The notes under the pieces: generated by a model
What the model was told of the DNA's origin: nothing
Seen by the model: only the letters and a program-made list of their open reading frames with translations
Database searches by the model: none
Translations under genes and position numbers: made by a program
Source: Flavobacterium noncentrifugens
Lineage (GTDB): Bacteria > Bacteroidota > Bacteroidia > Flavobacteriales > Flavobacteriaceae
Direction of reading: 5' to 3'
DNA length: 64,000 nucleotides
Assembly: GCF_900100375.1 (NCBI RefSeq)
Contig: NZ_FNEZ01000002.1
Span: 248,001 to 312,000, forward strand
In this document: positions 6,969 through 16,474 of the stretch, piece after piece
Layout of the letters: every line of letters starts with the position of its first letter
Numbering within the stretch: position 1 is the first letter of the stretch

Positions 6969-9338
6969 ATGGAATCACATCCGTCTCTAAATAAAGAAAC
7001 ACACGAAGAAAACCTGAATATTAGGGAACAACTCGAAACCTATTTGTCGTACTGGAAATGGTTTGTGCTAAGTGTTTTGCTTTGTGTCATCGTAGCGACG
7101 ATTTTCATTCGTTACAGCGTTCCGTTGTATAAAGCTTCCACAGTAATTTTAGTAAAAGACGAACGAAAAGGCGGGATGCAGTCTGAGCTGTCGGCTTTTG
7201 AAGATCTTGGTCTGATGAAAAATGTCAAGAGCAACGTAGACAATGAATTGGAAGTTATCAAATCTTATACGATCAGTGAAAATGCCGTAAAAAAAATCAA
7301 TCTTAACATCTCGTATTTCGCCGAAGGCAGGGTGAAAAAGATCGAACTCTATAAAGACAGCCCTGTAAAATGTACCGCTTTTGATTTGGACGAGCAGTTC
7401 TACAAACAGGATCAGTCGTTCACATTAACCTCTATTTCTGCAAATAAATTCGAAATATTATCAGACGATAAAAACCTTGGGCAATATGCTTACGGCGATG
7501 CCATAAAATTAAAGCATGGCAAATTAATGATCCTTAAGAATACAGAGGTCATCAAAAAAAATACGGATGCCAATTTTAAGATTATCATCCAGTTTGACAA
7601 GCTAAACGATGTTACGCAGCGTTACAAAAACAGCCTCGTCATTTCTGAAAGGGGAAAAAACACCAGTGTCGTTGAACTTACAATGGTTGACCCTGTAAAG
7701 GAAAAAGCAGAAGACCTGCTCAATACCATTGTTCAGATCTACAATGAAGACGCGATCGCAGATAAAAATTTCATTTCGCAAAACACAGAGAAATTTATCG
7801 AAGCCAGGCTAAAGCTGATCTCTGATGAGTTGGGCGATGTTGAAAAAGATGCCGAAGGATTTAAACAATCCAATAAAGTGACGGATATCGTTTCAGAAGC
7901 CGGCCTATACCTTCAAAATTCAGCGCTCTACGAAAAAGAACTCATTGATACAGAAACTGAAATCAGGGTCGTGGAATCGATGGTCGAATTTATGAAAAAC
8001 ATCGGGAAAGACGATTTGGTGCCAATCAATATCATTCCTTCCGAAGATACCAGTACGCTTATCGCCGAGCACAACACACTTGTTTTGGAACGCAGGAGGT
8101 TGATCAAGGACGGAACCTTAAAAAATGTCACCGTCATCAATGCCGATAATAAAATAGAAGAGCTTAAGGAGAATATTAAGGTCAGCCTGAAGACGTTATT
8201 AGGAACGCTTCAGATCAAACGCACCGACCTCGACAGGCAAAGCAGGATGAATTCAGGGAAAATCTCTCAGATTCCGCGCCAGGAAAGGGAATTTAGAATT
8301 ATCGGGAGACAGCAGCAAATCAAAGAATCCCTGTATCTGTACCTGATGCAAAAAAGGGAGGAAATTGCAATTTCCCTTGCGGTAACGCCGTCAAATGCCA
8401 AAGTGATCGATACCGCGATGTCGCTAGACAGCCCTGTATCGCCAAAACGAAACATGATCTATATGATTGCGTTGATTTTTGGATTGCTCATTCCTTTCGC
8501 CGTCATATACCTGCTGGAGCTGATGGATACGAAGATCAAGTCGCGTTATGACGTGGAGTCTAAAACAACGATTCCTTTTCTCGGTGATATCCCAAAATCT
8601 GAATCAAGCGACGAAGTCATCAACACCAATAGCCGCTCCAGTTCTGCTGAAGCCATTCGTATCGTTCGGACGAACCTCGAATTTATACTTGGAAATGTCG
8701 ATCCTTCAAAAGCGAAAACTGTTTTTGTAACCTCGACATTGCCTAAAGAAGGAAAAACTTTCGTTGCTGTAAACCTGGCTACGACTATTGCATTGTCTAA
8801 TAAAAAAGTGCTGTTGATCGGCCTTGACATTAGAAATCCAAAAATTGACAAGTATTTCAATTTGCCAAATCGCGGACTTACGAATTATATTTCGCAAAAC
8901 GGTGCCGATGCAAACGATTTTATCATCAAGCTTGAAAACTTTGAGCACCTGTATGTGATGCCGTCAGGAGTCATTCCTCCAAATCCGGTCGAGTTGTTGA
9001 TGGATAAAAAGATCGATGCGCTTTTTGTCGAATTTAAAAGCCAGTTTGACTACATTATTGTCGATACGGCGCCGGTCAGCGTGGTTACAGATACGCTCCT
9101 TATCGCGAAAAATGCAGATGCTTTCATCTACGTGATGCGTGCCAATTATCTTGATAAAAGACTTTTAAAGTTGGCAGAAACTTTTTACCGTGAGAAAAAA
9201 CTAACCAATATGGCCATTGTCCTGAACGATACTTTGTGGAGCAAAAGCTCGCGCTATGGCTACGGTTACGGTTATGGCTATGGGTATGGCCAGGATGTTG
9301 AGGTAGAAAAAAAGCCATGGTTTAGGAGATTCTTTTAA
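6969..9338 (+). CDS. wzc: Polysaccharide co-polymerase and BY-type tyrosine autokinase (Wzc-like)
   Basis: 789 residues. An N-terminal Wzz domain with membrane helix at about 33-50 leads to a long periplasmic coiled-coil region (about 260-460) and a second helix near 497-517. The cytoplasmic kinase domain has Walker A STLPKEGKTF (K596), Walker A' VLLIGLDIRNP and Walker B FDYIIVDTAPVS. The C-terminus carries six tyrosines alternating with glycine (residues 763-774), the expected autophosphorylation cluster. Wzc controls chain length and export together with Wza. The counteracting phosphatase gene lies about 1.1 kb downstream on the other strand. Confidence 0.95.
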   Translation: MESHPSLNKETHEENLNIREQLETYLSYWKWFVLSVLLCVIVATIFIRYSVPLYKASTVILVKDERKGGMQSELSAFEDLGLMKNVKSNVDNELEVIKSYTISENAVKKINLNISYFAEGRVKKIELYKDSPVKCTAFDLDEQFYKQDQSFTLTSISANKFEILSDDKNLGQYAYGDAIKLKHGKLMILKNTEVIKKNTDANFKIIIQFDKLNDVTQRYKNSLVISERGKNTSVVELTMVDPVKEKAEDLLNTIVQIYNEDAIADKNFISQNTEKFIEARLKLISDELGDVEKDAEGFKQSNKVTDIVSEAGLYLQNSALYEKELIDTETEIRVVESMVEFMKNIGKDDLVPINIIPSEDTSTLIAEHNTLVLERRRLIKDGTLKNVTVINADNKIEELKENIKVSLKTLLGTLQIKRTDLDRQSRMNSGKISQIPRQEREFRIIGRQQQIKESLYLYLMQKREEIAISLAVTPSNAKVIDTAMSLDSPVSPKRNMIYMIALIFGLLIPFAVIYLLELMDTKIKSRYDVESKTTIPFLGDIPKSESSDEVINTNSRSSSAEAIRIVRTNLEFILGNVDPSKAKTVFVTSTLPKEGKTFVAVNLATTIALSNKKVLLIGLDIRNPKIDKYFNLPNRGLTNYISQNGADANDFIIKLENFEHLYVMPSGVIPPNPVELLMDKKIDALFVEFKSQFDYIIVDTAPVSVVTDTLLIAKNADAFIYVMRANYLDKRLLKLAETFYREKKLTNMAIVLNDTLWSKSSRYGYGYGYGYGYGQDVEVEKKPWFRRFF
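9255..9290 (+). repeat. In-frame six-base Tyr-Gly tandem repeat in wzc
   Basis: Six consecutive TAY-GGN codon pairs encode the Tyr-Gly tail at residues 763-774 of the kinase. The units vary at third positions (TAT/TAC, GGC/GGT/GGG), so they are not perfect copies. Loss or gain of a unit would keep the frame and change the number of phosphate acceptors. Confidence 0.85.
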
Positions 9339-9350
9339 AAATCAGATAAT

Positions 9351-10475
9351 TTGACAACGAATACAAAAGGGCGCTTACGCGAATTGGACTTTCTACGTGG
9401 TATTGCAATTTTATTGGTGCTCTTGCGCCACCAGCAGCTTTTTGATTTTACGACAAAGATGGGCTGGGTTGGTGTCGATTTGTTTTTTGTCCTCAGCGGA
9501 TTCCTGGTGTCCGGTTTGCTTTTTAAGGAATATTTGCGCTTTGGCGACATCAAGCCGGGAAAATTCCTCATTCGCAGGGGATTTAAAATCTACCCGATTT
9601 ATTACCTTACGTACCTACTGTATTTGGCAATCGTGATTATGAAGCACCGGTTTAACATCACCGGATTTTTGTCAGATATGTTCTTCGTCCAGAATTATGT
9701 GTGGGGCTGGGGTTTTGCCTATGTTCCAAGCTGGTCACTGGCCGTAGAAGAGCATTTTTATTTTGGGTTTGCTTTATTGATGTTTGTTGTAATCAAAACA
9801 AAGGCATTTAAATTTGGGGCTTTGCAACCCAATGCTGCTGTTACAAGATTTGAATGCTTTATCGTTGCCGTGATGGTGCTTTGCCTTTTCATGCGCATTT
9901 TTTCGAATACCTATGATCCCGAAAATGTAATCAGGCACATTACAATGACACACCTTAGGATAGATTCTTTATTTGCAGGTGTCCTGGTGTCTTATTGGTA
10001 TTATTTCAGGAAAGAAGCGACGTTCAGGATCGTTAAAAAACAGGCTTCGGTATTGCTGGTGATCGCATTGCTATTGGTGTCATTCTCCCCATTTTTTGAA
10101 TTTACCAAATCTGTTTTCGTGCGGACTTTCGGATTTACTTTCCTGTTTATCGCTTTCGCCATATTGTTGCTTTATTTTCTTACCGAATCTGAAATCAATA
10201 AAAAACTCGACCGCATTTTTTCAAAAACAGCAGTAGATTTTGTGGCGAAAATCGGATTTGCATCCTATTCCATTTATGTGATCCACACTTTTTATAACGG
10301 ATTGGCCGTTGCTATTGTCACATTTTTAAATTACAAGCCCAATAGTGCAATCTTATTTGTTTTGACCTCTGCAGCCAGTATTTTCACCGGAATCCTGATG
10401 ACAAAATACCTTGAGACTTATTTTCTTAAAATCAGGGACAAATATTACCCGTCAAGGGTGAGCCATAAAATTTAA
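9351..10475 (+). CDS. Acyltransferase family 3 membrane protein (OafA/YrhL-like)
   Basis: 374 residues with about ten predicted membrane segments. The N-terminal RELDFLRGIAILLVLLRH is the acyltransferase-3 signature with its catalytic-type histidine. The only start that keeps it is TTG at 9351, twelve bases after the wzc stop. The next methionine lies beyond the motif. These proteins move acetyl or other acyl groups across the inner membrane onto glycans, so O-acylation of the exported polysaccharide is likely. The gene ends tail to tail with the phosphatase gene: the two stop codons overlap in a TTAA. Confidence 0.9.
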   Translation: MTTNTKGRLRELDFLRGIAILLVLLRHQQLFDFTTKMGWVGVDLFFVLSGFLVSGLLFKEYLRFGDIKPGKFLIRRGFKIYPIYYLTYLLYLAIVIMKHRFNITGFLSDMFFVQNYVWGWGFAYVPSWSLAVEEHFYFGFALLMFVVIKTKAFKFGALQPNAAVTRFECFIVAVMVLCLFMRIFSNTYDPENVIRHITMTHLRIDSLFAGVLVSYWYYFRKEATFRIVKKQASVLLVIALLLVSFSPFFEFTKSVFVRTFGFTFLFIAFAILLLYFLTESEINKKLDRIFSKTAVDFVAKIGFASYSIYVIHTFYNGLAVAIVTFLNYKPNSAILFVLTSAASIFTGILMTKYLETYFLKIRDKYYPSRVSHKI

Positions 10476-11215
10476 ATACCAAAGCGGAAAAACTGGTTTT
10501 GGGCCAAAGCCTCGTTTAAAGCAGTTGTATCCTTAAAAAGGACTTTTTTAGAAAAAGCGTCGATGTGGTTTTGGTGGTGCACATCTGAACCCGCAAAATC
10601 GATAAACCCTTTTTTGAGGAGTTTTTTAGCCACATTAGCCACTTCTTCACCATAATAACCCACTACTGAAAGCAGGTTCAGCTGAAATTGGCAGCCTGCG
10701 TGTTTCAGCTTTTCATATTCCTCAAAATTGTGATGGTATACCACATAACGTTCAGGATGGGCCAATACGGGTTTGTATCCTGCAACCTGCATGTCAAAAA
10801 GAATATCATAGAGTTGTATCGGCGGATTGATGTAAGACATTTCGACCAATACATGTTTTTCCTTTAAAGCCAGCAACCTGCCATTTTGTACCAATTCACT
10901 AAAATTAGCATCAATCAGATATTCTGCTGCAGCTTTTAACGGAATTTCAAAGCCGTTGCTTTTAAGAAGCCCACGGGTTACTTCAGCTTTTTCAGAAATG
11001 CTTTCAAAAGTATTTTCCCAAACATTTTTCATGATGTGTGGCGTCGTAATGAGCTGCTCAAAACCCAACTGCTGTAAGTTTGAAATGAGTTGCAGCGTAT
11101 CGGTATCGGATTTTGCACCATCATCAATGCCCGGCAAAAGATGCGAATGAAAATCGACGTGCCCATTTGGGATCAGGTCTTTTAAATATGGTTTTTTTAC
11201 GAGGTAGTGAAACAA
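10472..11215 (-). CDS. Tyrosine-protein phosphatase, PHP type (CpsB/YwqE-like)
   Basis: 247 residues. The metal-binding PHP motif HVDFHSHLLPGIDDG lies at 19-33, TTPHIM is the next metal site, LAHPERY follows near residue 175 and GSDVHH near 216. This family (CpsB, Wzb-equivalent in Gram-positives, YwqE) dephosphorylates BY-kinases, so the Wzc-like kinase is the natural substrate. The frame starts with TTG at 11215. An in-frame TAA lies upstream and no ATG is available before the PHP motif. A TAATTTTG -7 element (11245-11238, minus strand) fits that start. It is transcribed away from the kinase operon, so the two can be regulated separately. Confidence 0.9.
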   Translation of the reverse strand: MFHYLVKKPYLKDLIPNGHVDFHSHLLPGIDDGAKSDTDTLQLISNLQQLGFEQLITTPHIMKNVWENTFESISEKAEVTRGLLKSNGFEIPLKAAAEYLIDANFSELVQNGRLLALKEKHVLVEMSYINPPIQLYDILFDMQVAGYKPVLAHPERYVVYHHNFEEYEKLKHAGCQFQLNLLSVVGYYGEEVANVAKKLLKKGFIDFAGSDVHHQNHIDAFSKKVLFKDTTALNEALAQNQFFRFGI

Positions 11216-11237
11216 TTTGAAGCCATTTAATGAACTG

Positions 11238-11245
11238 CAAAATTA
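11238..11245 (-). promoter_or_regulatory. -7 element TAATTTTG for the phosphatase gene
   Basis: Read on the minus strand this is TAATTTTG, a match to TAnnTTTG, 22 bases before the TTG start. The -33 element is not clear. Confidence 0.4.
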
Positions 11246-11336
11246 CATAATAATACCAGATATTTATTTCGAAAAAAATACATTTCACATTCAGAAATTA
11301 TAATTGATTAACAAATAGGCGTTTTGGTTTAATTAC

Positions 11337-11344
11337 TATATTTG
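11337..11344 (+). promoter_or_regulatory. -7 element TATATTTG for the wzm-wzt operon
   Basis: TATATTTG matches the Bacteroidota -7 consensus and lies 50 bases before the wzm ATG. It is the only good candidate in the 179-base divergent gap. A TTTG at 11323 is too close to be a proper -33 element. Confidence 0.45.
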
Positions 11345-11394
11345 CCCACAAAATAAAACAGAAGGACGCGGATCGAGCGGCTCTTCGGAAACAG

Positions 11395-12255
11395 ATGATG
11401 ATGGATAAAAACAATTCAGAAGATTGGGATCTTGTTATAAAAGGGCATACTTCTCTTTTTGATCTAAAATTCAATGATCTTTGGCACTACAGGGATCTTT
11501 TGTTCATGTTTGTCAGAAGGGATTTCGTGAGCTTTTACAAGCAAACGGTCTTAGGGCCGCTCTGGTTTTTCATCCAGCCGATTTTTACTACAATCGTATT
11601 TACTTTCGTTTTTGGAAACCTGGCCGGAATCAGTACAGACGGCCTTCCGCAATACCTGTTTTACCTTTCTGGGATCACGGCCTGGAATTATTTTTCAGAT
11701 TGCCTGACCAAAACAAGCACTGTATTTCGCGACAACGCCAGCATTTTCGGAAAAGTATATTTTCCAAGGCTGATTATGCCGTTGAGTATCGTGGTCAGCA
11801 ACCTGGTGCGTTTTGGCGTTCAATTGCTGCTGCTGCTTTGCATGATGGCGTACTTTGGAATCAAGGGTGAAAATTTCCATGTCACTTACGGCATCTTTTT
11901 CTTTCCGATTCTGGTCATCCTGATGGCATTGCTGGGTTTGGGAACCGGTTTGATCATTACTGCAATGACCACAAAATACAGGGATCTGACTTTTTTGGTC
12001 AGTTTTGGCGTACAGTTATTAATGTATGGGACAACCGTAATTTATCCGTTAAGCGCTGCGCCTCCTGCGTATAAAAGGATTATCGAACTCAATCCAATGA
12101 CTGGGATCATCGAAGCTTTCAGGTTTTCTTTCCTGGGAAAAGGACAATTTTCACTCTGGAGCCTCGGTTATTCAGCTATTTTTACACTGGTAGTCCTGAT
12201 GCTGGGAATTGTCATATTTAATAAAACAGAGAAAAACTTTGTAGACACGATATAA
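11395..12255 (+). CDS. wzm: ABC transporter permease for polysaccharide export (Wzm-like)
   Basis: 286 residues with six predicted membrane helices and the ABC-2 signature: an amphipathic N-terminal part (RDLLFMFVRRDFVSFYKQT), then LGPLWFFIQPIFTTIVFTFV and a C-terminal EAFRFSFLGKG. Three ATGs in a row start the frame and any could be used. Wzm forms the inner-membrane channel for a fully assembled undecaprenyl-linked O-polysaccharide or capsule. It overlaps the ATPase gene by one base (TAATG), the normal arrangement. Confidence 0.95.
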   Translation: MMMDKNNSEDWDLVIKGHTSLFDLKFNDLWHYRDLLFMFVRRDFVSFYKQTVLGPLWFFIQPIFTTIVFTFVFGNLAGISTDGLPQYLFYLSGITAWNYFSDCLTKTSTVFRDNASIFGKVYFPRLIMPLSIVVSNLVRFGVQLLLLLCMMAYFGIKGENFHVTYGIFFFPILVILMALLGLGTGLIITAMTTKYRDLTFLVSFGVQLLMYGTTVIYPLSAAPPAYKRIIELNPMTGIIEAFRFSFLGKGQFSLWSLGYSAIFTLVVLMLGIVIFNKTEKNFVDTI

Positions 12256-13523
12256 TGAAACAGCAAGTTATCAAAGTAGAGAATTTATCCAAGGCATACC
12301 AGATCGGGCAAATTGGCACAGGAACGGTATCACGTGATTTCGAACGTTTCTGGGCTACAAAAATCAGGCGCAAAGAGGATCCGTTTTTAAAAATCGGGGA
12401 AACCAACGATAGAAGCACCAAAGGCACCAGTGACATTGTCTGGTCTTTAAAAGATATTAATTTTGAAATCAACCAGGGAGAAGCCGTAGGGATCATTGGT
12501 AAAAACGGCGCCGGAAAAAGCACGCTTTTAAAATTACTATCCCGCGTAACCAGCCCAACGACGGGGGAAATCAAAGTCATGGGACGCATCGCGAGCCTGC
12601 TTGAAGTGGGAACCGGTTTCCATCCCGAACTCTCAGGCCGTGAAAACATTTACCTCAATGGTGCGATTCTCGGAATGCGAAAAAAAGAGATCACCCGGAA
12701 AATGGATGAGATCATTGATTTTTCCGGGGTAGAACGATACATCGACACGCCTGTAAAACGCTACAGCAGCGGAATGTATGTCAGGCTGGCATTTGCTGTT
12801 GCCGCGCACCTGGAAAGCGAAATCCTGATCGTAGATGAAGTCCTTGCGGTTGGCGATGCCGAATTCCAAAAGAAATGCCTTGGAAAAATGGGCGACATTT
12901 CAAAAGGGGAAGGACGTACGGTTTTGTTTGTAAGCCACAATATGGCTGCCGTAAAAAGCTTGTGCAGCAAAGGGATTTTAATGGAAAACGGCCGTATTGT
13001 TAAAAATGCAGGTGTCGATGAAGTGCTGAATGTGTACAATTCAAATTTTCAGGAAATGGAATCGGAAGTATCATGGACAATCGATACGGCTCCAGGAAAT
13101 GCTACTGCAAAAGTGCTGTCTGTGCGCCTTGTCACTGAAGACAATTATTTTGCCATCGAAAAAGATGCGGTTTTGGAGGTCATTTATGAAAATCTGATCG
13201 ACAACCATTCGCTAAACGTTTCGGTTTCGGTTTTTGACGACAAAGACACTTACATATTATCATCACCAAATCTTAGCAGATCGCCGCTTCCGAAAGGAAT
13301 TTACAAAAGTACCTGTGTTTTGCCAAAGGACTTTTTTAATAAAGGAAAATATTATTTTACAGTTTTACTGATCGGGAATAATTTTGACCTCATTACACAA
13401 CTCGATAAAGTCGTAGCTGTAGATTTTGATGAAGAAGGTACAAAAAGAGGAGAATATTTCGGCTATTGGGCCGGAGCAGTGAGGCCTTACCTCAAATGGG
13501 ACAATCTTTTACTAAAACACTGA
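12255..13523 (+). CDS. wzt: ABC transporter ATPase with C-terminal glycan-binding-type domain (Wzt-like)
   Basis: 422 residues. Walker A is GIIGKNGAGKST (K89), the signature is YSSGMYVRLAFAVA, and Walker B is ILIVDEVLAVGDAEF. A stretch of about 40 residues (20-60) is inserted before the first core strand, as in other Wzt proteins. Residues from about 265 on form an extra beta-rich domain like the Wzt C-terminal domain, which in E. coli O9a-type systems recognises the modified end of the chain. This suggests export of a capped or end-modified glycan. Confidence 0.95.
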   Translation: MKQQVIKVENLSKAYQIGQIGTGTVSRDFERFWATKIRRKEDPFLKIGETNDRSTKGTSDIVWSLKDINFEINQGEAVGIIGKNGAGKSTLLKLLSRVTSPTTGEIKVMGRIASLLEVGTGFHPELSGRENIYLNGAILGMRKKEITRKMDEIIDFSGVERYIDTPVKRYSSGMYVRLAFAVAAHLESEILIVDEVLAVGDAEFQKKCLGKMGDISKGEGRTVLFVSHNMAAVKSLCSKGILMENGRIVKNAGVDEVLNVYNSNFQEMESEVSWTIDTAPGNATAKVLSVRLVTEDNYFAIEKDAVLEVIYENLIDNHSLNVSVSVFDDKDTYILSSPNLSRSPLPKGIYKSTCVLPKDFFNKGKYYFTVLLIGNNFDLITQLDKVVAVDFDEEGTKRGEYFGYWAGAVRPYLKWDNLLLKH

Positions 13524-13527
13524 TCGC

Positions 13528-14751
13528 ATGGCTGTGATATATTTTAGGTCACTTGTGTACAGATTTGCAACGAAAATTTCCAAAAAGTTTGATTCGGTTG
13601 CGTACAAAGGGCTTAAAAAATATGATCTTATCATCTATGACGACCTTTTCCCGCATCCGTCATCCGGATTTCGGCTTGCTGAATTTACAGCATTGCTGCA
13701 GCACTTTAAAAATTCAAAAATCATCGGGAGCGCCAAATCGTATGCGTGGGTAAAAACGCCGGCTGCAGACCATGAAAAACATGTAGCCGATTTTACGGAA
13801 AATTACCCTAGCCTGAAAAAGAAAATTCGCATCCAAAAGCGTTTCTTTAACGTCAATACCAAAGTTTTCTACTGTATTTTCCTGAATAACATTTTCGACA
13901 ACCTGAAGTGGATTGAGAACTATCAAATTCCTTTTATTTTTACGCTTTATCCCGGTGGCGGATTTGAAATTGAAGGGACACAAAGTGATAGCAAACTTAA
14001 AAAAGTACTTGCTTCGCCAATGTTTCGGAAAGTAATCGTCACACAAAAACTCACTTTGGATTATTTGCTCGACAACGGTTTTTGTAAACCCGAACAGGCT
14101 GAATATATTTTCGGTGGCGTTGTTCCGCAAAGTGCGCTAGAAAATGTTTTCCGTAAAAAGCAATATTTAAAAGACAAACAAACCCTTGACCTGTGCTTTT
14201 GCGCGGCTAAATACATGCCGAAAGGGCTGGACAAAGGCTATGATGTTTTTATTGAAGCGGCAGTGAAGCTAACAGCAACGTTTGATTTTATCAGATTTCA
14301 TGTCATTGGCGGTTTCGATGCCAACGACATTGATGTTTCAGCAATTGCAGATAAAATCCATTTTTACGGCTATCAGAAATTTGACGGATTGCAGGAAATT
14401 TACAACAATATGGATGTGATCGTTTCCCCAAATCGTCCGTTCTTACTGGGAAAGGGCGCTTTTGACGGATTTCCGCTGGGCACGGTTGTCGAAGCAGTTT
14501 TTAATGGCGTGGTGGCAGTAATCAGCGACAAGCTTTTCCAAAATACCGTGTTTAATGACGGAACCGAATTGGTGATCGTCGAAAGCAACAGCGACAGCAT
14601 CGTGAGTGCTATAAAAGCATTCATCGAAAATCCCGAAAAATTGCATCAGATGGCAAATGCAGGAAAAAATAAATTTTTAAACGTATATTCGGATCTGACG
14701 CAGCTTCCGCCAAGGCAGGCCATTCTTCAATATGAAATTGATAAAAGATAA
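13528..14751 (+). CDS. Glycosyltransferase, GT-B fold (GT4-like)
   Basis: 407 residues starting four bases after wzt. The N-terminal half is divergent. The C-terminal half has the donor-site pattern of GT4 enzymes: AKYMPKGLDKGYDVFIEA, VIGGFD, HFYGYQKFDGLQEIYNNMDV and GFPLGTVVEAVFNGVVAVIS, in which the glutamate of the EX7E-like motif falls at VVEAVF. It probably adds a sugar to the glycan exported by the adjacent Wzm/Wzt pair. The stop is three bases before the aminotransferase start. Confidence 0.82.
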   Translation: MAVIYFRSLVYRFATKISKKFDSVAYKGLKKYDLIIYDDLFPHPSSGFRLAEFTALLQHFKNSKIIGSAKSYAWVKTPAADHEKHVADFTENYPSLKKKIRIQKRFFNVNTKVFYCIFLNNIFDNLKWIENYQIPFIFTLYPGGGFEIEGTQSDSKLKKVLASPMFRKVIVTQKLTLDYLLDNGFCKPEQAEYIFGGVVPQSALENVFRKKQYLKDKQTLDLCFCAAKYMPKGLDKGYDVFIEAAVKLTATFDFIRFHVIGGFDANDIDVSAIADKIHFYGYQKFDGLQEIYNNMDVIVSPNRPFLLGKGAFDGFPLGTVVEAVFNGVVAVISDKLFQNTVFNDGTELVIVESNSDSIVSAIKAFIENPEKLHQMANAGKNKFLNVYSDLTQLPPRQAILQYEIDKR

Positions 14752-14754
14752 ATT

Positions 14755-15828
14755 ATGATCAATGTAACACAAACTTTCCTTCCGCCCATTGCCGAATATG
14801 TTAAGCAAATCCAGCGCGCTTGGGATAACCAATGGCTTACAAACCGCGGCGAACTGGTGCTGGAGCTGGAGGAAAAGTTAAAAAAATACCTCGACATACC
14901 CAATATCATCATCACCAATAACGGAACGGTGCCGCTTCAGATTGCGCTAAAATTGCTGGGCGGCCAGGGTGAAATCATCACCACGCCTTTTAGTTATGTG
15001 GCCACAACAGCATCGATTGTATGGGAAAACTGCATCCCGGTTTTTGTCGACATCCATCCGGAATATTTAACGATTGATGAAACAAAAATTGAAGCTGCAA
15101 TAACAAGTAAAACTACAGCGATCCTGGCAACCCACGTTTTTGGGAATCCATGCCATATTGAAGCGATTGCAGCAATTGCCAAAAAGCACAGCCTAAAAGT
15201 GATTTATGATGCTGCACATGCGTTTGGGGTCAAATACAAATCACAATCCTTGTTTACGGCCGGGGATGTGAGCACCTGTAGTTTCCATGCAACAAAGTTA
15301 TTTCATACCGGCGAAGGCGGCGCCATGTTTACAAACGATATAAAATTACACGATCAGTTGTTTTACAGCCACAATTTCGGGCACAATGGTCCGCTGGATT
15401 TTCACGGCCTCGGCATCAACGGAAAAATTTCCGAACTTCAGGGCGCAATGGGGCTGGCGGTATTCGAACACCTTGAAACCATTATGGAAGTAAGAAAAGC
15501 CGCCGTAGATTTTTATGACCGTGAACTTGATTTTTCACGCCTTGATAAAATGAAAATCCGCGAACACACGACATGGAATTACAGCTATTACCCTGTTGTT
15601 TTCGAAAGTGAAGCCGTTTTATTACAGGCGCAAAAAGCGTTGAATGACGACCATATTTTTCCGAGGCGTTATTTTTATCCTTCACTGAATAGGATTCCAT
15701 ACGCAAAAGGAACAGCAATGCCTATTTCTGAAAGCATTGCCTCAAGGATTTTATGCCTACCTTTGTCGGCCAGTATCACTGAAACCGATTTGAGAAGAAT
15801 TACCACAGTTTTAAATGCGAATATATGA
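14755..15828 (+). CDS. DegT/DnrJ/EryC1/StrS-family aminotransferase
   Basis: 357 residues, PLP-dependent fold type I. Visible motifs are NNGTVPLQIALKLL, YDAAHAFG (D152) and FHATKLFHTGEGG with Schiff-base lysine K181. It differs clearly from the aminotransferase at 2968 (HATK against NGNK), so the two probably act on different keto sugars. It overlaps by four bases with a NeuD/PglD-like acyltransferase, the pairing that makes N-acylated 4-amino-4,6-dideoxy sugars such as bacillosamine or Qui4NAc. This pair, plus the 4,6-dehydratase, could feed the neuBCA genes downstream. Confidence 0.9.
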   Translation: MINVTQTFLPPIAEYVKQIQRAWDNQWLTNRGELVLELEEKLKKYLDIPNIIITNNGTVPLQIALKLLGGQGEIITTPFSYVATTASIVWENCIPVFVDIHPEYLTIDETKIEAAITSKTTAILATHVFGNPCHIEAIAAIAKKHSLKVIYDAAHAFGVKYKSQSLFTAGDVSTCSFHATKLFHTGEGGAMFTNDIKLHDQLFYSHNFGHNGPLDFHGLGINGKISELQGAMGLAVFEHLETIMEVRKAAVDFYDRELDFSRLDKMKIREHTTWNYSYYPVVFESEAVLLQAQKALNDDHIFPRRYFYPSLNRIPYAKGTAMPISESIASRILCLPLSASITETDLRRITTVLNANI

Positions 15829-16472
15829 TCATTGTTGGGGCTAAAGGATTTGCAAAAGAAGTTCTCGAAGTATTGCATCAGGGCAAACAACTCGAAAATG
15901 TCGCTTTCTTTGACGACGTCAATGCAGACATCCCGAAATTGCTGTATGAAATTTTTCCAGTCCTGACTACTGCAGAAGCAGTGCTTTCTTATTTTAAAAA
16001 TACAGACAACCGCTTTACGATCGGCATCGGGAATCCGGTTTTGAGAAAGAAACTATACGATAAATTCACTGCGCTTGGTGGTGTTTTTACCTCAACGGTT
16101 AGTCCGCTGGCGCGCATCGGAAATTATGGAAATACCATAGCCGAAGGCTGCAACATTATGACCGGAACAGTAATCACCAATGATGTCACCATCGAAAAAG
16201 GCGTACTGATAAACCTGAATTGTACCGTAGGACACGATTGTAAGATTGGCACATTTTCAGAAATGTCGCCTGGAGTAAGCATTTCAGGAAACTGTACGAT
16301 TGGCGCATTTTCGGTTTTGGGAACCAATGCAACGGTGTTGCCTAAAATCACGATTGGTCAAAATGTAGTTATCGGTGCTGGATCTGTAGTTACAAAAGAC
16401 CTGCCCGATAATTGCCTTGTCGTTGGCATTCCGGCAAAAATCATCAAGGAATTAACGCCTTTATCATTCTAA
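15825..16472 (+). CDS. Sugar O/N-acyltransferase of the NeuD/PglD family
   Basis: 215 residues. The N-terminal half is a small Rossmann-like domain (MIIVGAKGFAKEVLEVL). The C-terminal half is a left-handed beta helix of hexapeptide repeats (ISGNCTIGAFSVLGTNATV, then VIGAGSVVTKDLPDN). The proposed catalytic histidine is in LNCTVGHDCKIG. PglD adds acetyl to the 4-amino group of UDP-4-amino sugars, and NeuD acetylates sialic acid. The four-base ATGA overlap with the aminotransferase favours the PglD-like role, but substrate choice is not certain. Confidence 0.9.
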   Translation: MIIVGAKGFAKEVLEVLHQGKQLENVAFFDDVNADIPKLLYEIFPVLTTAEAVLSYFKNTDNRFTIGIGNPVLRKKLYDKFTALGGVFTSTVSPLARIGNYGNTIAEGCNIMTGTVITNDVTIEKGVLINLNCTVGHDCKIGTFSEMSPGVSISGNCTIGAFSVLGTNATVLPKITIGQNVVIGAGSVVTKDLPDNCLVVGIPAKIIKELTPLSF

Positions 16473-16474
16473 AA

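Noticed and set aside
16412..16474. Upstream start for the GT2 gene at 16475
   Set aside because: The extra 21 residues lie in the acyltransferase gene in another frame and match no GT2 start.
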